A stretch of 6,813 nt of DNA, taken from positions 1 through 6,813 of the forward strand of contig JABDPQ010000759.1 of assembly GCA_013042695.1 (NCBI GenBank), in the 5' to 3' direction. Position 1 is the stretch's first letter. Every line of letters starts with the position of its first letter. Positions 6,122 through 6,813 of this stretch are shown one piece after another. Made by a program: the position numbers and the translations under genes. Under the pieces are notes generated by a model that saw only the letters and a program-made list of their open reading frames with translations, searched no databases and was not told where the DNA came from. The DNA is from Desulfobacterales bacterium. GTDB taxonomy: Bacteria; Desulfobacterota; Desulfobulbia; Desulfobulbales; Desulfocapsaceae.

Positions 6122-6813
6122 ATGCTGAATGAAGATCTAAATGATGATACGAGATGCTCAGATAGGAGTATAGCTGGCCTGTCTCTATCGGTTATCATTC
6201 CAACCTATAATGGTGCTGAACAGCTGCGGGAATTACTTGCATCATTTACCATCCAAACAGTCACACCAGATCAAATATTGATTGTCGATTCCTCATCATC
6301 CGATGGTACCACCCAGGTTGCGGAAAAATACAATGCAGAAGTTATCGTTATTGATCGCGAAACTTTTGACCATGGAAGCACTCGCTCAATGGCAGCAAAA
6401 AAGGCACGAGGTGAGATACTGATCTATTTTACTCAGGATGTCTTGCCAGTTCACAGGCGGGTTCTTGAAAACCTGGTGCGGCCTATTATTGATTCAGATG
6501 ATATTGCTGTCAGCTATGGGAGGCAGTTACCCGCATTCAATGCCAGTGAGGCAGCGGCACATCTGCGCTATTTTAATTATCCTGAAGAATCTTCTATACG
6601 CAGCTTTGCTGATAGAAATGTATCCGGGCTTAAAACGGTATTTGTTTCTAACTCGTGCGCGGCATACCGCAAAACGCAGTTGGCTGATATCAACTATTTC
6701 AGAAATGGTTTGATTTTCGGAGAAGATACGTGTGCCGTCGGAAGGTTGCTGGAACAGGGACGAAAAATCGCCTATGCTGCAGATGCCGCTGTCTATCATT
6801 CGCATAATTACTC
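6122..6813 (+). CDS. Family-2 glycosyltransferase, rhamnosyltransferase-like (RfbF/WcaA type), N-terminal part, runs off right edge
   Basis: The frame is open from ATG at 6122 to the window end (230 codons plus two bases), eight bases after the previous stop. A 21-residue lead precedes SLSVIIPTYNG (21-31). Then come IVDSSSSDGT (54-63), the subgroup hallmark TFDHGSTRSMAA (81-92; usually written F-N-H-G-G-T-R-N), YFTQDVLP (102-109), SNSCAAYR (176-183), GEDTCAVGRLLEQG (200-213) with the ED base region at 201-202, and AAVYHSHNY (222-230). This motif set is that of rhamnosyltransferase-type enzymes of O-antigen and exopolysaccharide loci, which usually run to about 280-310 residues, so roughly 60-80 residues should lie to the right. 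No Shine-Dalgarno is evident and coupling to the preceding gene is likely. The rhamnose specificity is family custom, not shown by the sequence. Confidence 0.85.
   Translation, partial: MLNEDLNDDTRCSDRSIAGLSLSVIIPTYNGAEQLRELLASFTIQTVTPDQILIVDSSSSDGTTQVAEKYNAEVIVIDRETFDHGSTRSMAAKKARGEILIYFTQDVLPVHRRVLENLVRPIIDSDDIAVSYGRQLPAFNASEAAAHLRYFNYPEESSIRSFADRNVSGLKTVFVSNSCAAYRKTQLADINYFRNGLIFGEDTCAVGRLLEQGRKIAYAADAAVYHSHNY

Noticed and set aside
6527..6805. Minus-strand open frame near the right edge
   Set aside because: Antisense to the fourth glycosyltransferase, which carries a complete ordered motif set in the plus frame.

Overview
This window is a piece of a Gram-negative envelope-polysaccharide locus. 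It holds six protein-coding genes in two divergent groups, separated by an unusually long (861 bp) non-coding stretch. The protein types (MsbA-like ABC exporter, LpxL/HtrB-like acyltransferase, family-2 glycosyltransferases) point to an organism that makes lipopolysaccharide (LPS). The moderate, slightly AT-rich composition and the pairing of an MsbA-like exporter with a lipid A-type acyltransferase would fit a Desulfobacterota (former delta-proteobacterial) genome. That placement is an inference from style and was not tested.

Left group, minus strand: an acyltransferase gene (2395 to 1469) is followed, after 160 bp, by the first 436 codons of an MsbA-type ABC exporter (1308 to the left edge). 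The exporter's membrane domain, Walker A and Q-loop are visible; its signature motif, Walker B and H-loop lie outside the window. Together they suggest acylation of the lipid A anchor and flipping of the finished glycolipid across the inner membrane.

Middle: 2396-3256 has no convincing gene. It contains a candidate minus-strand promoter, small imperfect palindromes, and a 141-bp element (3004-3144) bounded by imperfect 31/32-nt inverted repeats. An 8-bp direct repeat lies just outside that element. A candidate sigma70-type promoter and a good ribosome binding site precede the plus-strand operon.

Right group, plus strand: four consecutive family-2 (GT-A fold) glycosyltransferase genes are packed with a 1-nt overlap, a roughly 20-nt gap and an 8-nt gap. 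The last runs off the right edge. They are not copies of one gene. The first is a polyprenyl-phosphate-type membrane glycosyltransferase with two C-terminal helices. The second and third are WbbL-like soluble or peripheral enzymes. The fourth belongs to the rhamnosyltransferase-like subgroup with an F-[DN]-H-G-x-T-R motif. The simplest reading is stepwise assembly of an O-antigen, outer-core or related surface glycan, with the divergent left group supplying and exporting the lipid anchor. No sugar-nucleotide synthesis, polymerase or O-antigen flippase gene is seen here.
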